Shown here: positions 56,301-59,317 of the stretch, piece after piece
Layout of the letters: every line of letters starts with the position of its first letter
How positions within the stretch are numbered: the first letter of the stretch is position 1
Assembly (NCBI GenBank): GCA_963971305.1
Contig: OZ020316.1
Span: 14,898,745 to 14,962,744 of the forward strand
Direction of reading: 5' to 3'
From: Arcuatula senhousia
Taxonomy: Eukaryota > Mollusca > Bivalvia > Mytilida > Mytilidae
DNA length: 64,000 nucleotides
Translations under genes and position numbers: made by a program
The notes under the pieces: model-generated
What the model saw: only the letters and a program-made list of their open reading frames with translations
Database searches by the model: none
Told to the model about the DNA's origin: nothing

Positions 56301-58176
56301 CAAATTTATTGTCATATAAGCGCCTTAATAGAGTTTGTGACAAAAACAAATTATTAAACAATAGAACAGCTAGGTATACACAATTAACATATAAAACAGA
56401 AATTATTCTTTCTGATTTTGACTTACAAAAACAAACATACCAATTAAAAGGATTAATCCCTTAATGGTCTAACCTGAGAAGGTGAGATATGATTTATAAC
56501 TTATAGTTTTATGGTTTTCCATTGTGATTTTTAGGGTTAGTTTGCAGAGGCGGATCCAGAGATTCTGAAAAGAGGGGGCCCACTGACTGGCCTAAGAGGG
56601 GGCCCGCTTTAGTCACGCTTCAATGATTTCCTATATATTCAAACAATTTTTTCTGCCAAAAGGGGGGGGGCCAGGGCCCCCCCCCTGGATTCGCCTATGG
56701 TTTGCTAAGCAACCTAAACCCTTATACCATCAGTTGTTTGGTTAGACTATGAAGCAAACTTTGATTTTGAATTACTGCCTGTTATATGTCAGAGCTGTGT
56801 AGTGTACACTTATTCCACATCTCATTATTATCTATTATGGTCGTGTCGTTTCAAAATGAACTATATACATCCTATAGTAATGGACAATGTATGTTATCCT
56901 GTAATGTTATTGTTATTATATTATCACACCCCTGCTATGAAAAAGATTGGGGAATACGTGTTAACCTATGTCACGGTCCTTCTATCTACAACAACAAAGC
57001 TTTTTGGTTAAACTAACTGGGCAGTGGCTCACAGATTCCTTGTTTTATCTTATTTTGTAGTTTCAGTACCTGCCACTCCTTCTCCTGTTGGCCTCTATGG
57101 TGTAGGACAAGGGACCTTAAGAAACCAACAATGTATTATTGTTATTATTATTTATTATGAAGTTTCTATACCTACCACTCCCCCTCATGTTGACCACTGT
57201 GGTGTAGGACAAGTGACCTTAAGACACAGGGAAGACATTTTCATAACAGTTTTTTCAGCAGCTACTAATCACAGCCTCTTGATATTTGGTATACAGCATC
57301 AGGGTGGGATCCCATAAGATGGGATTCTATTTCAGGTCTGTTTCTCACCTACTTTTTCTTTTTTTTGTACTTTCTGTACCTACCACTCCCCTTCCTGCAG
57401 ACCCCTGTGAGTAAGACAAGCAACTTTAAGAATCCAACAATATATTCCTGCAGATTATTGTTGATCTTTTATTCTTATCTTTTTTGTAGTTTCTGTACCA
57501 ACCACACCCCCTCCTGTAGGCCCCTGTGGAGTAGGACAAGCGACCTGTAGGAATGGACAATGCATCCCGTCAGACTACCGCTGTGATGGAGACCGCGATT
57601 GTGAAGATGGGAGTGACGAAACACAATGTACAGGTTAGTGTATATAAGTTAAATTCTCCCTACGTTACTATGATAGGTTGTTAATAAGTCAGTTCGGCTT
57701 TACAGACTTTTATTAAGTGCTTACAGATATTGAATTTGAAAACCTTTTTTATGCCCCAACTACTAAAGAAGGTGGCATTATGTCTTTTGGACATATTCTT
57801 GTTTTTTTTTTCATGGAATAAACATTCACAATAAAGTTTCTATAAAGAAATTCCACTTCTACATTACAGAATTAATGTCAATGAAAGAAATACAAATTTG
57901 ATTCTTAGATTCAGAATTGCAAAATTTGTCTTAAGGAAAGTTTTAAATTAATCGCATGAACTCAGTGAGTAAGCTGAATGGAGAATGCTACATAGGTCAG
58001 ATGGCACACCACAAACAAAAGAAGGATTGATAGAAACCATGTTGCTCTTCTATTTATAGTAACTGGAGCATGTGAACCTAATGAGTTCAGATGTAACAAC
58101 CAGAGATGTGCCATGAAGATCTGGAGATGTGATGGTGACGATGATTGTGGTGACAACTCAGATGAACAAAACTGTC
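14140..58176 (+). CDS. Perlecan-like basement-membrane proteoglycan core protein (partial gene, 23 exons)
   Basis: This is the span of a spliced gene whose exons are listed separately. Chained by splice consensus and phase they give SEA, an unnamed beta-rich module, LDLa 1-9, Ig1, LDLa 10-16, Ig2 and LDLa 17-18. Junctions are phase 1 except within SEA (phase 2) and within each Ig (phase 0), and no in-frame stop arises at any join. Perlecan is a secreted heparan-sulfate proteoglycan of basement membranes; LDLa modules bind calcium. The LDLa number and the interleaved Ig domains recall Drosophila trol more than the vertebrate protein. Signal peptide, laminin-type and C-terminal domains are absent from the window, so both ends are open. 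An antisense gene sits in the intron 48274-57489. Other SEA/LDLa proteins remain possible. Confidence 0.75.
14306..15206. other. Intron, holding a decayed hammerhead repeat
   Basis: Apart from the minus-strand hammerhead-type repeat at 14350-14432 nothing was recognised. A 65-codon minus frame at 14714-14911 has no supporting features. Confidence 0.5.
14350..14432 (-). repeat. Hammerhead-type repeat copy (minus strand)
   Basis: On the minus strand it shows GAGCACCACTGATGAG, stem II GTCT/AGAC, then AAAAC where GAAAC is expected, followed by text shared with 7790-7850 (aatttattgtctggaactttgttgt). The CTGATGA box is intact but the G of GAAA is lost, the opposite lesion from the copy at 7748. 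Confidence 0.5.
15207..15358 (+). CDS. Perlecan-like gene, exon: SEA domain, second half
   Basis: Acceptor TTTATTTCAG, donor GAG|GTAAGA at 15359; phase 2 in, phase 1 out (152 nt). It encodes [12 protein letters not shown] through [11 protein letters not shown]. The GSLLTT string sits where many SEA domains carry the GSVVV self-cleavage site, so cleavage is possible but not assured. I preferred this donor to a later GTGTGT at 15402 because only it gives the phase 1 needed by the next exon. Confidence 0.8.
16219..16272 (+). CDS. Candidate 18-codon cassette exon of the perlecan-like gene
   Basis: A 54-nt stretch with acceptor TTGTCTTGTAG and donor G|GTAAAA, symmetric phase 1, open in exactly the phase the flanking exons need (reads [17 protein letters not shown]). 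It could be included or skipped without changing frame. There is no domain match, so this is only a candidate; a direct join of 15358 to 22761 is also in frame. Confidence 0.3.
16671..16968. repeat. MITE-like element with TACAGGGTTGCCA inverted ends
   Basis: TACAGGGTTGCCA at 16671-16683 is matched by TGGCAACCCTGTA at 16956-16968. The interior repeats 'ccttgaa(a/t)' strings on a purine-rich background. Its termini resemble those of the element at 4471-6996 and it also contains CTTGAA repeats, so the two may be related. Confidence 0.55.
16969..18418. other. Intron without recognised exon
   Basis: Contains two divergent copies of a short text ('gatgcaccagaa...gaagataaata' near 17110 and 17525), apparently a small local duplication. 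Nothing coding was recognised. Confidence 0.4.
18419..19856 (+). mobile_element. Family A repeat, second subfamily
   Basis: Begins AGCTCACCTGACCCGAAGGG with a (GTCC)-rich run and ends CAGGTGAGCGATTCAGG, the palindrome AGGCTCCTGGGAGCCT and CTTG. The core is about three divergent monomers of roughly 520 bp, each with 'ctctgacac', 'aaacttggta' and 'aaaacatggccgc'. It shares ends with 12290-13824 but not the core monomer. Short frames in it are repeat sequence. Confidence 0.65.
19857..22760. other. Intron, nothing recognised
   Basis: About 2.9 kb of AT-rich sequence with no splice-flanked open stretch, RNA gene or clear repeat. Confidence 0.45.
22761..23267 (+). CDS. Perlecan-like gene, exon: unnamed beta-rich module of about 169 residues
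   Basis: Single exon of 507 nt, acceptor TTTTCTGTAG, donor G|GTAAAT, phase 1 on both sides. It starts [12 protein letters not shown], then [51 protein letters not shown] and ends [13 protein letters not shown]. Only two cysteines, alternating hydrophobic strands and a conserved-looking GDFIG turn suggest a secreted beta-sandwich. I recall similar stretches (CxGxVxxWxYY...YVGVxR) in uncharacterised invertebrate extracellular proteins but cannot name a family. It sits between SEA and the first LDLa, where known perlecans have no such domain. Codon phase and reading continuity make it a firm exon. Confidence 0.85.
24094..24213 (+). CDS. Perlecan-like gene, exon: LDLa 1
   Basis: Phase 1-1 exon (120 nt), acceptor TCTCTAG, donor C|GTAGGT. 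It carries six cysteines and the calcium-binding end [17 protein letters not shown]. It joins the unnamed module through VPVAC. Confidence 0.9.
24936..25055 (+). CDS. Perlecan-like gene, exon: LDLa 2
   Basis: Phase 1-1 exon (120 nt), acceptor TATTTTCAG, donor C|GTAAGT. Six cysteines, ending [17 protein letters not shown]. Asn replaces the usual Asp after the fourth cysteine; the SDE core that binds calcium is intact. Confidence 0.9.
25279..25656. repeat. MITE packed with short ACGTACGT-type palindromes
   Basis: Ends CTACACAGGCAAAAT (25279) and ATTTTGCCTGTGTAG (to 25656) are exact inverted repeats. Inside, more than ten short blocks built on AACGTACGT, GTCTGACGTA and their complements alternate in both orientations. 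No coding capacity. The dense palindromic core is unusual for a MITE of this size. It lies in the intron between LDLa 2 and 3. Confidence 0.65.
25851..25967 (+). CDS. Perlecan-like gene, exon: LDLa 3
   Basis: Phase 1-1 exon (117 nt), acceptor AATATTTTAG, donor C|GTAAGT. Six cysteines, ending [17 protein letters not shown]. Confidence 0.9.
25968..28469. other. Intron with only remnants of repeats
   Basis: 2.5 kb, AT-rich. A truncated start of the TACCCCC family may lie near 26949. A short 'agtttagaatttacatgtg' text is duplicated around 27489-27560. No exon recognised. Confidence 0.4.
28470..28580 (+). CDS. Perlecan-like gene, exon: LDLa 4
   Basis: Phase 1-1 exon (111 nt), acceptor TAATTACAG, donor T|GTAAGT; the last cysteine codon is completed by the next exon. 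Ends [17 protein letters not shown]. Confidence 0.9.
29527..30098 (+). repeat. Family E repeat with about three tandem units
   Basis: Three units of roughly 170 bp start with 'gagcgcaactcctctga' or a variant (about 29529, 29702, 29870), each with 'gttttgatgaaattttgt' and 'ataggagtt'. The right end is GGGGGTATGC...AACCCCTTGTT, the terminus seen at 2463-2503. It ends just before the acceptor of the LDLa 5 exon. Confidence 0.5.
30104..30229 (+). CDS. Perlecan-like gene, exon: LDLa 5
   Basis: Phase 1-1 exon (126 nt), acceptor TTTTGTAG, donor G|GTCAGA. It completes the previous TGT codon and reads STAQPC to [17 protein letters not shown]. The donor is non-optimal (GTCAGA). The second half of this exon, its donor and the start of the intron are repeated eight more times downstream. 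LDLa 7 is its closest relative in the gene. Confidence 0.85.
30170..31180 (+). repeat. Tandem array: 3' half of LDLa 5 exon plus donor plus G-rich intron start, 9 units
   Basis: Units of about 118 bp begin GAGCTGAAT or GGACTGAAT near 30170 (parental), 30289, 30409, 30527, 30647, 30762, 30881, 31000 and 31120. Each has about 60 bp still readable as [16 protein letters not shown] with small changes, a GTCAGATAT donor-like end, then a spacer with TTAGGGGGATGGGGGGAGGGG. No good polypyrimidine acceptor precedes the copies, and each lacks the first half of the module, so they are not complete exons. G-runs in each spacer could form G-quadruplexes. Confidence 0.85.
31300..31404 (+). CDS. Perlecan-like gene, exon: LDLa 6
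   Basis: Phase 1-1 exon (105 nt), acceptor TTCCAACAG, donor T|GTAAGT. Reads GCRPGQFQC to [17 protein letters not shown] with six cysteines. Confidence 0.9.
31425..31670 (+). repeat. Family C repeat, diverged copy
   Basis: Starts 'tgtcacctgcaacatgctgcagaagcaacat' and ends in the hairpin 'cttccatggaag' and 'tagtt', matching 32605-33469 at lower identity. Single unit. Confidence 0.5.
32117..32270. repeat. Near-perfect long hairpin (MITE or foldback)
   Basis: AACACCG then TTAGGGCAAGATAAGG at the left, mirrored as CCTTATCTTGCCCTAACACCGG at the right. Arms of about 60 bp include TCTCCGACACCC / GGGTGTCGGAGA, and the loop itself pairs (TCTGCAAC with GTTGCAGA). It lies 40 bp upstream of the LDLa 7 exon, in the intron. 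Confidence 0.7.
32312..32440 (+). CDS. Perlecan-like gene, exon: LDLa 7
   Basis: Phase 1-1 exon (129 nt), acceptor TTTTGTTCCAG, donor A|GTAAGT. Reads [14 protein letters not shown] to [17 protein letters not shown]. It shares the QPC...EGQ...GVVQC framework with LDLa 5, suggesting one arose from the other. Confidence 0.9.
32605..33469 (+). mobile_element. Family C Helitron/HINE-like element with tandem core
   Basis: Begins ATGTCGCCTGC with a hairpin around 'gcaacgtgttgc', and ends GCAGGCGACATA, the hairpin GCCTTCCGGGGAAGGC and CATCTAGT. Two full 248-bp units (from 32630 and 32878) are followed by two shorter ones (about 33123 and 33291). Inverted subterminal ends, a tandem core, a 3' hairpin and a CTAGT terminus match the published description of Helentron-associated elements (HINE, DINE-1). 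Open frames inside recur with the unit and are not genes. Confidence 0.65.
33474..33708 (+). repeat. Family C repeat, diverged second copy
   Basis: Follows the previous element directly: 'ataggagtcactttgacat' through 'gtgacattcgtcttccatggaagactcaattctagtt'. Lacks the 5' hairpin. Confidence 0.5.
34270..34380 (+). CDS. Perlecan-like gene, exon: LDLa 8
   Basis: Phase 1-1 exon (111 nt), acceptor CTATTTCAG, donor T|GTAAGG. Reads [11 protein letters not shown] to [17 protein letters not shown]. Confidence 0.9.
34905..35020 (-). repeat. Decayed hammerhead-type repeat (minus strand)
   Basis: Shares 'acaaaattacaacagagttc' and 'gacaatgaattttaa' with the copy at 14350; the ribozyme boxes are degraded (minus strand TTACGAGTC...GATGAAAC). 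A further fragment on the minus strand lies near 35675-35715. Confidence 0.4.
35069..35662. repeat. Foldback element with GC-rich inner arms
   Basis: Outer arms AAAGGACTAAAGCCACGAACC and its diverged complement (GGTTCATGGCTCTAGTCCTTT) bound the unit. Inner arms GGCGCCACCCCTCGCCCAT (35320-35338) and ATGGGCGAGGGGTGGCGCC (35398-35416) are exact complements around a 59-bp AT-rich loop. The text between arms is diverged. No coding capacity. Confidence 0.6.
35885..36007 (+). CDS. Perlecan-like gene, exon: LDLa 9
   Basis: Phase 1-1 exon (123 nt), acceptor CTCTTTCAG, donor G|GTAAGA. Reads [11 protein letters not shown] to [19 protein letters not shown], with a slightly longer gap before the last cysteine. 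Confidence 0.9.
37118..38548 (+). CDS. LINE reverse transcriptase, C-terminal part
   Basis: 476-codon frame without stops. Motifs: [10 protein letters not shown] (RT block 4, residues about 25-34), [10 protein letters not shown] (catalytic block 5, about 64-73), a KTK motif near 101-103, and a C-terminal Cys/His cluster [19 protein letters not shown] (about 407-425) typical of CR1/jockey-type LINEs. N-terminal endonuclease and early RT blocks are missing. The ATG is formed by the last three bases of the target-site copy, so it is not the original start. Part of a mobile element, not a host gene. Confidence 0.85.
   Translation: MYEKSQASVKSGDTLTESFFIKLGVRQGDSLSPALFKIFINDLPSYLQSCIDEVSLHVQKLNCLMYADDVVIFSKTPEGLQERLIKLEMFCNDWCLKVNIKKTKIVIFNKAGRKIQHSFHFQNNLIECVSSYRYLGVYFTASGSFHLMRNELYNKALKAYYKLRGDFLSLNPSVKSCLHIFNHTLQPILLYNSEIWGSYCASIAKIRSSFNYENIYKNVQCEKLHIKFIKNILGVNKKSVNFAVLSEVGRFPLYYDIIKSILRYWFRLENISTEFILLKDAYLCSQNLDSHKKWSWYTFVTKLLNSLDIDISKRSCKKGTFNNLTEKHLRSKLIENWHVQRDEKLDGKLSTYLKFKNNFCFENYLNCVKDFNQRKALCRFRISAHRLRIETGRFNNTPRSQRICQKCSSGDIEDEIHFLCSCQFFEVKRADLFNLVSNKYHNFSNLNTLNKFIFLMTLEDTQILNVVARFIIDSNI
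37121..38743 (+). mobile_element. 5'-truncated non-LTR retrotransposon insertion
   Basis: Flanked by an 8-bp duplication, CATACATG, at 37113-37120 and 38744-38751. Carries the C-terminal half of a reverse transcriptase and ends with a short ATGTTT repeat tail after AATAAAATG. The 5' truncation and tail fit target-primed insertion. The intact frame suggests recent origin. Confidence 0.85.
39233..39360 (+). CDS. Perlecan-like gene, exon: Ig1, first half
   Basis: Acceptor TTTATTTCAG, donor CAG|GTAAGT, phase 1 in, phase 0 out. Reads [20 protein letters not shown] (first Ig cysteine) and VRIRWTRG (core Trp). An I-set-like domain split at the usual mid-domain position. Confidence 0.9.
39361..42399. 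other. Intron within Ig1, with repeat remnants
   Basis: 3 kb. Contains a 'cccccactaacacatgttggggg' hairpin-started repeat (39895-40100, family seen at 63075), a degraded family C copy (41085-41360), and at 42011 a CAGTAGACTCCGCC-type end with TCGGATATCGAA text resembling a DNA-transposon terminus. No exon recognised. Confidence 0.45.
42400..42541 (+). CDS. Perlecan-like gene, exon: Ig1, second half
   Basis: Acceptor GATATTTCAG, donor G|GTATTT, phase 0 in, phase 1 out. Reads [18 protein letters not shown], the DxAxTYxC signature of the Ig F strand, then a Ser/Ala/Pro-rich tail. Confidence 0.9.
42894..42998 (+). CDS. Perlecan-like gene, exon: LDLa 10
   Basis: Phase 1-1 exon (105 nt), acceptor AATGTTTCAG, donor T|GTAAGA. 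Reads ACQENQFRC to [17 protein letters not shown]. Confidence 0.9.
43369..43611 (+). CDS. Perlecan-like gene, exon: LDLa 11 and 12 fused in one exon
   Basis: The only exon here with two modules (243 nt), acceptor TGCTTTTAG, donor G|GTGAGT, phase 1-1. First module ends [19 protein letters not shown], the second starts CPNIQQFMC and ends [18 protein letters not shown]. An intron was probably lost, or never existed, between them. Confidence 0.9.
43612..43690 (+). repeat. Partial copy of the LDLa 12 exon just after its donor
   Basis: 'tgtgtattgacaggaag' through 'gttcaggagtgtgacgg' repeats exon positions 43518-43570 with a few changes, then diverges. It lies directly in the intron start, so it is not spliced as a full module. 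Confidence 0.7.
44363..44634 (+). repeat. Two decayed copies of acceptor plus start of the LDLa 13 exon
   Basis: Units of 134 bp end at an acceptor-like AG at 44366, 44500 and 44634 (the last is functional). After 44500 the text reads TGTCGACCTGTCGTCCTGATG then hits an in-frame TGA; after 44366 it is more degraded. The shared following text ('tatcagtgtattaaaggataatg') shows they are one tandem family. Confidence 0.75.
44635..44748 (+). CDS. Perlecan-like gene, exon: LDLa 13
   Basis: Phase 1-1 exon (114 nt), acceptor TTATATTCTAG, donor C|GTAAGT. Reads [11 protein letters not shown] to [17 protein letters not shown]. Two dead copies of its start precede it. Confidence 0.9.
45066..45182 (+). 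CDS. Perlecan-like gene, exon: LDLa 14
   Basis: Phase 1-1 exon (117 nt), acceptor GTATTACAG, donor A|GTAAGG. Reads [10 protein letters not shown] to [17 protein letters not shown]. Confidence 0.9.
45867..45974 (+). CDS. Perlecan-like gene, exon: LDLa 15
   Basis: Phase 1-1 exon (108 nt), acceptor TTGTTTCAG, donor T|GTAAGT. Reads TCSPNQFRC to [17 protein letters not shown]; Thr replaces Ser in the SDE motif. Two decayed partial copies follow in the intron. Confidence 0.9.
46028..46185 (+). repeat. Two decayed copies of the LDLa 15 exon end plus donor
   Basis: 'gagactgtctaaataacacagatgaagaaggctgtcgtaagt' (46040-46083) and a worse copy (46141-46180) repeat the exon end and donor, followed by the same intron text 'acatactgttagtttttggtctgtctg'. 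The first has a stop (TAA) where the exon has TGG. Confidence 0.75.
46707..46814 (+). CDS. Perlecan-like gene, exon: LDLa 16
   Basis: Phase 1-1 exon (108 nt), acceptor TTGATTTTAG, donor C|GTGAGT. Reads SCRSDEFTC to [17 protein letters not shown], again with TDE in place of SDE. Confidence 0.9.
47190..47330 (+). repeat. Two decayed copies of the start of the Ig2 exon
   Basis: 'catagcttgccctgtgacc' with 'atcagtatttgcacaaaagagctg' (about 47263-47307) and an older 'ataagtatttgcccaaatgagctgatgctcagagta' (47191-47226) resemble the live exon start at 47358. Spacing is about 80-95 bp. Confidence 0.6.
47358..47482 (+). CDS. Perlecan-like gene, exon: Ig2, first half
   Basis: Acceptor TTTTTTCACAG, donor ATT|GTAAGT, phase 1 in, phase 0 out. 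Reads [22 protein letters not shown] (first Ig cysteine) and IIEWYRNG (core Trp). Confidence 0.9.
48132..48273 (+). CDS. Perlecan-like gene, exon: Ig2, second half
   Basis: Acceptor TCCTACCAG, donor A|GTAAGT, phase 0 in, phase 1 out. Reads [18 protein letters not shown], the second Ig cysteine motif, then SARLIVRQ. The next plus-strand exon (57490) is phase compatible, so the antisense gene between them lies in an intron. Confidence 0.9.
48236..48430 (+). repeat. Three tandem copies of the Ig2 exon end plus donor
   Basis: About 64-bp units: 'acctatacagaatcagccag...gtcagacaaagtaagtactgtaagaaggacataat' occurs at 48236 (exon), 48301 and 48365. The copies are almost identical, so each offers the same GTAAGT donor. 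This looks very recent. Confidence 0.85.
48431..49279. other. Intron of the perlecan-like gene, nothing coding
   Basis: Contains short mirrored text 'cctggaaatttatgcgg...' (48833) and 'ccgtgaaaatttcccggtttacag' (49011-49034), the ends of a small inverted-repeat element whose middle has CGCG-containing blocks. No exon recognised. Confidence 0.45.
49280..49285 (-). terminator. Candidate polyadenylation signal of the HEPN-propeller gene
   Basis: AATAAA on the minus strand about 90 bases after the stop codon; a second lies near 49220. Position fits a short 3' UTR. Not proven. Confidence 0.4.
49376..50172 (-). CDS. HEPN-propeller gene, exon 5 (beta-propeller and stop)
   Basis: 797 nt, acceptor ACATTTCAG, phase 1 in. 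Encodes [15 protein letters not shown] to KIFHLS and the stop. Repeated strand pairs of a propeller are visible ([22 protein letters not shown]). Confidence 0.85.
49376..53457 (-). CDS. HEPN (DZIP3-type) and beta-propeller protein, 525 aa, five exons
   Basis: Exons at 53431-53457, 51052-51690, 50602-50676, 50397-50436 and 49376-50172 join with GT-AG sites into one uninterrupted frame ending in a stop. Residues about 20-200 form a helical DZIP3-type HEPN domain with an H/C-rich insert (C74, C75, C81, H84, C106, C110, C112) and [11 protein letters not shown] at 150-160, the position of the HEPN RxxxxxH motif. Residues 223-260 are a short linker with coiled-coil character. Residues 261-525 repeat [25 protein letters not shown] and [13 protein letters not shown], an NHL/TRIM-type beta-propeller. 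No RING or B-box is present. Related bivalve proteins belong to an expanded family probably linked to innate immunity; function here is inferred. It lies antisense in an intron of the perlecan-like gene. Confidence 0.8.
50397..50436 (-). CDS. HEPN-propeller gene, exon 4 (linker)
   Basis: 40 nt, acceptor TCTAATTACAG, donor G|GTAAGA, phase 0 in, 1 out. Encodes [13 protein letters not shown] plus the first base of a valine codon completed by exon 5. Confidence 0.7.
50602..50676 (-). CDS. HEPN-propeller gene, exon 3 (linker)
   Basis: 75 nt, acceptor ATCTTTTTCAG, donor AAG|GTAAAG, phase 0-0. Encodes [12 protein letters not shown] through KDITDIK, continuing the helical, charged linker. Confidence 0.75.
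51052..51690 (-). CDS. HEPN-propeller gene, exon 2 (HEPN domain)
   Basis: 639 nt, acceptor TTTCTTTTACAG, donor GAA|GTAAAT, phase 0-0. Encodes [16 protein letters not shown] through [10 protein letters not shown], essentially the whole HEPN domain. A stop follows only a few codons past the donor. Confidence 0.85.
52869..53266. repeat. MITE with TTAA target and 16-bp inverted ends
   Basis: TTAAGGATGGTCACTC (52869-52884) and GAGTGACCATCCTTAA (53251-53266) are perfect inverted repeats. TTAA at both outer ends suggests a piggyBac- or Kolobok-type target. It lies in intron 1 of the HEPN-propeller gene. Frames inside are not genes. Confidence 0.75.
53431..53457 (-). CDS. HEPN-propeller gene, exon 1
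   Basis: 27 nt encoding MADQNTQKQ, donor CAA|GTAAGT, phase 0. The start is preceded by CAACAAA ATGG, a good animal initiation context. Methionine 11 in exon 2 is an alternative start if this exon is not used. Confidence 0.65.
53466..53489 (-). promoter_or_regulatory. KappaB-like decamer and TATA-like box before the HEPN-propeller gene
   Basis: On the minus strand CCTATATATAG (53480-53490) is followed by GGGGATTCCC (53466-53475), a perfect match to the kappaB consensus GGGRNNYYCC, then the ATG nine bases later. The TATA-like box is only about 28 bases from the ATG, so the true transcription start may lie elsewhere. NF-kappaB control would suit an immune gene but is inference from one motif. 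Confidence 0.4.
54070..55435 (+). mobile_element. Family A repeat, near copy of 12290-13824
   Basis: Same AGCTCACCTGGACCGAAGG start, (GTCGTC)n, tandem monomers of about 162 bp (six here) and the same CAGGTGAGCGATTCAGG, hairpin and CTTG end. Much of the text is identical to the copy 42 kb upstream, so both are recent members of one subfamily with different monomer numbers. Confidence 0.7.
55436..57054. other. Intron, with a small inverted-end repeat
   Basis: No exon recognised. Around 56552-56695 a short unit runs from GGCGGATCCAG to CTGGATTCGCC with G- and C-homopolymers inside, a MITE-like repeat also seen at 62105-62262. Confidence 0.45.
57055..57425 (+). repeat. Three decayed copies of the start of the LDLa 17 exon
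   Basis: Copies near 57057 ('tagtttcagtacctgccactcc'), 57165 ('gaagtttctatacctaccactcccc') and 57368 ('gtactttctgtacctaccactcccc') repeat the Pro/Thr linker start and reach the 'gtaggacaa...acctta' region of the module. All have frame breaks or lost cysteine codons. The live exon is at 57490. Confidence 0.75.
57490..57633 (+). CDS. Perlecan-like gene, exon: Pro/Thr linker and LDLa 17
   Basis: Phase 1-1 exon (144 nt), acceptor TTTTTTGTAG, donor G|GTTAGT. Begins [16 protein letters not shown], a Pro/Thr-rich linker (potential O-glycosylation), and ends [17 protein letters not shown]. Confidence 0.9.
58060..58176 (+). CDS. Perlecan-like gene, exon: LDLa 18 (last exon seen)
   Basis: Phase 1-1 exon (117 nt), acceptor TATTTATAG, donor C|GTAAGT. 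Reads [12 protein letters not shown] to [17 protein letters not shown]. Leaving in phase 1, the gene must continue; no later exon was recognised in the window. Confidence 0.9.
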
Positions 58177-58980
58177 GTAAGTATCAGGGGCAATAACTCT
58201 GTAAGAAATAAGTATCAGGGGCAATAATTCTGTAGAAGATTATTATCAGGGGCAATAACTTAGCTGTAACAACCAAAGATGTGCCATGAAGATCTGGAGA
58301 TGTGATGGTGATGATAATTGTGGTGACAACTCAGATGAACAAAACTGTCGTAAGTATCAGGGGCAATAACCCTGTAAGAAATAAGTATCAGGGGCAATAA
58401 TTCTGTAGAAGATTATTATCAGGGGCAATAACTTAGCTGTAACAACCAAAGATGTGCCATGAAGATCTGGAGATGTGATGGTGATGATAATTGTGGTGAC
58501 AACTCAGATAAACAAAACTGTCGTAAGTATCACAGGCAATAACTCTGTAGGAAATAAGTATCAGGGGCAATAACTCTGTTGGAAATAAGTATCAGGGCCA
58601 ATAACTCTGTAGGAAATAAGTATCAGGGGCAATAACTCTGTAGGAAACAAGTATCAGTAAGTATCAAGGGCAATAGCTCTGTAGGAAATAAGTATCAGTA
58701 TGTATCAGGGACAATTACTCTGTAGGAAATAAGTATCAGGAGCAATAACTCTGTAGGAAATAAGTATCAGGGACAATAACTTTAATGTAACAACCAGAGA
58801 TGTGCCATGAAGATCTGGAGGTGTGATGGTGATGATGATTGTGGTGATAACTCAGATGAACAAAACTGTTGTAAGTATCAGAGGCAATAACTCTATATGA
58901 AATAAGTATCAGGGGCAATAACTCTGTAGAAGATTATTATAAGGAGCAATAACTCTGTAAAAGATTAGTTTCAGGAATCA
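58177..58980 (+). repeat. Array: three partial LDLa 18 copies and many 31-bp 'aagtatcaggggcaataactctgta' units
   Basis: Partial copies at 58264-58349, 58437-58522 and 58785-58870 hold the last four cysteines and the donor (GTAAGTATC). They lack the first part of the module. The second has Lys codon AAA for the Glu of SDE (calcium ligand). Between them are about a dozen short units beginning 'aagtatcagg', derived from the intron start next to the donor. Copies are highly similar, implying recent expansion. Confidence 0.8.
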
Positions 58981-59317
58981 CTATAAAACATTTTAATACA
59001 GGAAATTTCTCTGAACATAAATATTCAGGGAAGTAGTATCAAGGGCAATTACTTGTAATTTCTTATCATCAGGGGCTGTTATTCTGTAGCACACTTAATA
59101 GTATCACAGGCAACTACAAGTTGTTCTACAAGTTGTTTTTCAAGTTGTAGAATTTTATAATTCTATGCATATTCTGACTTTTCAATGCTGGTGAATATTT
59201 CGAAAATTTTTCTACAATGAATTGGAATTTTACATATAAATTATGAAAAATGGCTTTTAGCAAAGTTTTATTTTAAAAACTATTTCCTTAGTTTCTTTTA
59301 TTTCAGGAATAAGTAAG

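Noticed and set aside
58264..58870. Three extra LDLa exons
   Set aside because: Each copy lacks the first two cysteines and a convincing acceptor, so they are partial duplicates rather than modules.
58177..58980. CRISPR-like spacing of short repeats
   Set aside because: The units are degenerate, contiguous and derived from the LDLa 18 intron start in animal DNA; no spacers.
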